DNA of 32,173 bases, from assembly GCA_019649035.1 (NCBI GenBank), contig BMAT01008732.1, positions 2,276-34,448 of the forward strand, written 5' to 3'. The translations under genes and the position numbers were made by a program. The notes beneath the pieces were generated by a model. That model was not told the DNA's origin. It ran no database searches and saw only the letters and a program-made list of their open reading frames with translations. The DNA comes from Elysia marginata. Lineage: Eukaryota; Mollusca; Gastropoda; Plakobranchidae. Positions 29,821 to 32,173 of the stretch are shown here, piece by piece (the first letter of the stretch is position 1; each line of letters begins with the position of its first letter).

Positions 29821-31071
29821 TCGGGTGGTCCTCCAAAAAACGTCCTCAAATTTGGCACCCTAATACTTCATACATGTTCATGGTGTTTACATGAAAATGC
29901 AATAAAAATGAGTAAAACAAAGTATTCATGCCAAAGAGTGTGAAGTTTGAGATTTCTGGCTTTATTGGTCTAGAAGCTATTCGGTTCTGGGTAACGCGCA
30001 CATCAGATGTGAAAAATCAGTCTATGAACTCCAGTGTATTGATTTTTTAAGTGATCAGAAGAACCTCCTTCCACCTGAACAACAACTCAAACTCTTTTGT
30101 GCCATGTTGCGATTGACTTTCTCACTTCTTCAATACCTATTTGTCTCCAGCACTCCTTTATTTTTACTTTCAGTTCATTTTCAATGAAGAGAATCGACCG
30201 TCCCATGTAAACCTCATCAAGCGATTCCCACATTACATAGTCCATCAAATTCATATGTGAAGATTGTGGTGGCCAGTCATCTTTGGCAATGAAATCGACT
30301 ACTTCGTCTATGAGAAATTTTGGGTTGCAAGACTTGTGTGTGAAGTAGCACCGTCTTGTTGCATAATAAAGTCACCTTCAGGATAAATTTTGTGGCAATA
30401 AGGGTGGCAGTTTTTTTAAGCAGAGAAATGTAATTCTTTGAAGTGACCTTCAAAGTTTTCATATCAAGGAAAACTACCTCGGTTTTTCCATTCCAGCACA
30501 CGCCAGCAGAAACCATAACTTTCTTCGAAAACCAATTCGTTTTGTGGTAAAGCCGTTGCAGAGGGATGTCCAACTTCTTTCTTCCGGAGACAACGACATT
30601 TTTTTCTATTTTTGGCAATCTCTAGAGTAAAGTCTTTTTTATCTGTGCAGATAATTTGCTTGACATCTTCATCGCTAAATCTGGTCAAAAATCGCCGCGA
30701 TAGAAGGAGTCTTTTCTCTTTCACACTTTCCGCTTTTCTGCTAGTCTCAATTCATTTGTCTTCCTTTATATTAACTTCAGATCCCTTTTTACAATTCTTT
30801 GTACAGTGCGCAAGCGTTGTGCTCTCGGGGTGCGCAGCACGGATTGCAATACAGCTTTGGTGCGGAGGTCGATGCTTGTTTTTCGTGAGTTTCGGTATTT
30901 TTTTAAAAACATCTGTCGCTACCTTATCTATCAATGGATTTCGTTGATGTTTTGCGAGTTATAGTAGTGATAGTTGATTGATCATAATGTCGAAATTATA
31001 TGACAATTGCACAAAGACTGTCAGAGATATGGCGCTCCAAAATCGAGGACGTTTTTTGGGGGGCCACCCGA
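29821..31071 (-). mobile_element. Mariner-like DNA transposon (maT/DD37D type?), 1251 bp, ends intact
   Basis: The 27-bp ends match as inverted repeats at 25 of 27 positions: left 29821-29847 begins TCGGGTGG and ends AACGTCCTC; right 31045-31071 is its inverted partner. TA stands on both outer sides (29819-29820 and 31072-31073), the standard target of Tc1/mariner elements. The size is right for a full element. The interior encodes the broken transposase on the minus strand. The similarity of the ends suggests loss of activity after a fairly recent insertion (inference). Confidence 0.9.
30000..31000 (-). pseudogene. Broken mariner-family transposase
   Basis: On the minus strand, across at least three frames, I see a helix-turn-helix-like N-terminal region with HQRNP, ICTDKKDFTLE (first catalytic Asp, near 30640), VMVSAGVCWNGKTEVVF (near 30510-30460), QQDGATSHTS (second Asp, near 30355) and WPPQSSHMNLMDYVMW (third Asp, near 30245). 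The spacing from second to third Asp is 110 nt, about 37 residues after one lost base, which fits the DD37D (maT) subgroup better than DD34D mariners. Internal stops and frameshifts leave no full-length frame. Confidence 0.85.
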
Positions 31072-31073
31072 TA

Positions 31074-32173
31074 AAAATTAATCTATACACTAGTATGCTA
31101 AAAATTGGAAGCCTTATCAAGTCAGTTGTATCTCATGGCAAAGTTAAAAGGCTTTCAGTCTAGATTACACACCTACATGTAGAGCTAATAATTTAATGTA
31201 CCTAAAATCAATTTTGTCATGATTCGCATTACCTCCAATTTAAAATTTTAAACTTACACAAGATCTAGCCTTTCCTTAGTTTTTAAATTTTCTCAGAAAT
31301 TAGTCGGAAATTTAACAAGAGAACAGGGTCAGGGCATGGCTCAAGAAACAGTTTTCAGTTAAAGAGTCGGATTATTCGTATATTTTTAACATCGTTGAAC
31401 TCCAATGATAATGTCGGAATTTCAATAATTCTGCGTTTAACGCCCCTTTTACGTAGTGCAAAACACGATGTACATTGGCAGACAATGTCATGGGGAAAGG
31501 CAAAATCCGCTGATTCGAGGACGAACAGCGTAGGTCGTGTCTGCATCTGGTCATGGCAAATAGGACATACAGTCTACGTTATAGGTCACGAAAGGGTTAA
31601 GTCGAAGAATACTATCCACATTGAGAGAATCGAGGTAGAACTTTTGAAAGTAAACCTTTACAGTCGCCAAATACAGTGTGGGAGAAAAGAAAACAAAATT
31701 GTTCTATTTCAACCGAATTCGATCCTATTTATTTGGACTTAAGGATCTATCACATATTTTAAGATTCACAGTTACCAGTTACTATGGTACCCTTCATCTC
31801 CTTTTCATTCGACAATGGTTTTAGCGCTCCTCTCAAGATGCAAGGTTTTAGCCCAGAAAACCAGACAGTCGAGATTGTTGTTAAAGGAGCATTATAGTCT
31901 GGCACTGCTTCCTGATTCGTCACCCCACGAAAGACGGTCTTGGCGTTGGGCTTAAGTGGTGGGATATGTAAACTAACTTTCGCTTTCATGTTCTGCTGAA
32001 ACGAAAACCTTTGTGCTCTGAGTGCCGACTATTTCTTTACATCTAGGCGTTTACTGTTTGGTATGGTGGGTGGAAGTTGTGTTGGAATTCAGGTCTTTTG
32101 CTCTTTGCTGAACTTGGTCAAGATACCTCTTATGTCTTACAACCAGTCAAAATCAGTCTTAAGTCGAAATTGG
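31074..32173. other. Right edge, no recognised gene
   Basis: Two open frames of 115 (plus, 31395-31742) and 76 codons (minus, see next entry) overlap nothing I recognise. No transposon ends seen. Confidence 0.45.
31759..31989 (-). CDS. Unrecognised 76-codon open frame, possible exon
   Basis: Starts ATG at 31989-31987 and ends TAA or TAG-side stop at 31759. Just upstream, near 31999, the minus strand reads TTTTCGTTTCAG, a plausible splice acceptor. The composition (PPLKPNAKTVFRGVTNQEAV...) is protein-like rather than low complexity, but I recognise no domain. It could be an exon of a gene beginning outside the window, a repeat remnant, or chance. Confidence 0.2.
   Translation of the reverse strand: MKAKVSLHIPPLKPNAKTVFRGVTNQEAVPDYNAPLTTISTVWFSGLKPCILRGALKPLSNEKEMKGTIVTGNCES

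Noticed and set aside
30612..30947. 111-codon plus-strand open frame in the mariner
   Set aside because: Antisense of the transposase region, no family features.

Overview
The window is eukaryotic: AT-rich (roughly two thirds A+T by eye), poor in open frames, with one intron-rich gene spread over about 18 kb and remains of LINEs, SINEs, a mariner and a MITE. The protein is an animal-type DUR3-like urea transporter. Together with mollusc-style SINE sequence, this suggests a marine invertebrate, most likely a mollusc (inference; no species call).

Main gene, minus strand, CDS 21843 down to 3525. I rebuilt 13 coding exons by hand. Every intron is GT-AG, all twelve junction phases agree, and the exons sum to 2448 bp (815 residues plus stop) without an internal stop. 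The protein is a member of the sodium:solute symporter (SSS) family with about 15 membrane segments. A TATA-like box lies 53 bp upstream of the start codon. Two features are unusual: a cysteine/histidine cluster (CxxC, CCxC, CxxC, CxxH) in a cytosolic loop, and an N-terminal extension with its own hydrophobic segment.

Introns. Intron 6 holds a decayed non-LTR retrotransposon and, directly beside exon 6, a roughly 39-bp minisatellite whose units look like copies of the exon 6/intron 6 junction, splice donor included. Exon 6 with this array is bracketed by two 52-bp direct repeats. Intron 2 holds a second dead LINE and a short MITE with long inverted repeats. Introns 3 and 12 hold tRNA-derived SINE-like sequences.

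Flanks. 1-3524 (downstream of the gene) shows only a hairpin and a C-run. 21844-29820 (upstream) is mostly featureless apart from a long ACT-triplet array, a G-quadruplex motif and a GA-repeat tract. 29821-31071 is a 1251-bp mariner-like transposon with intact terminal inverted repeats and TA flanks but a broken transposase. 31072-32173 has no recognisable gene. No tRNA, rRNA or CRISPR was found. The best leads are the cysteine-cluster loop of the transporter and the exon-junction minisatellite.
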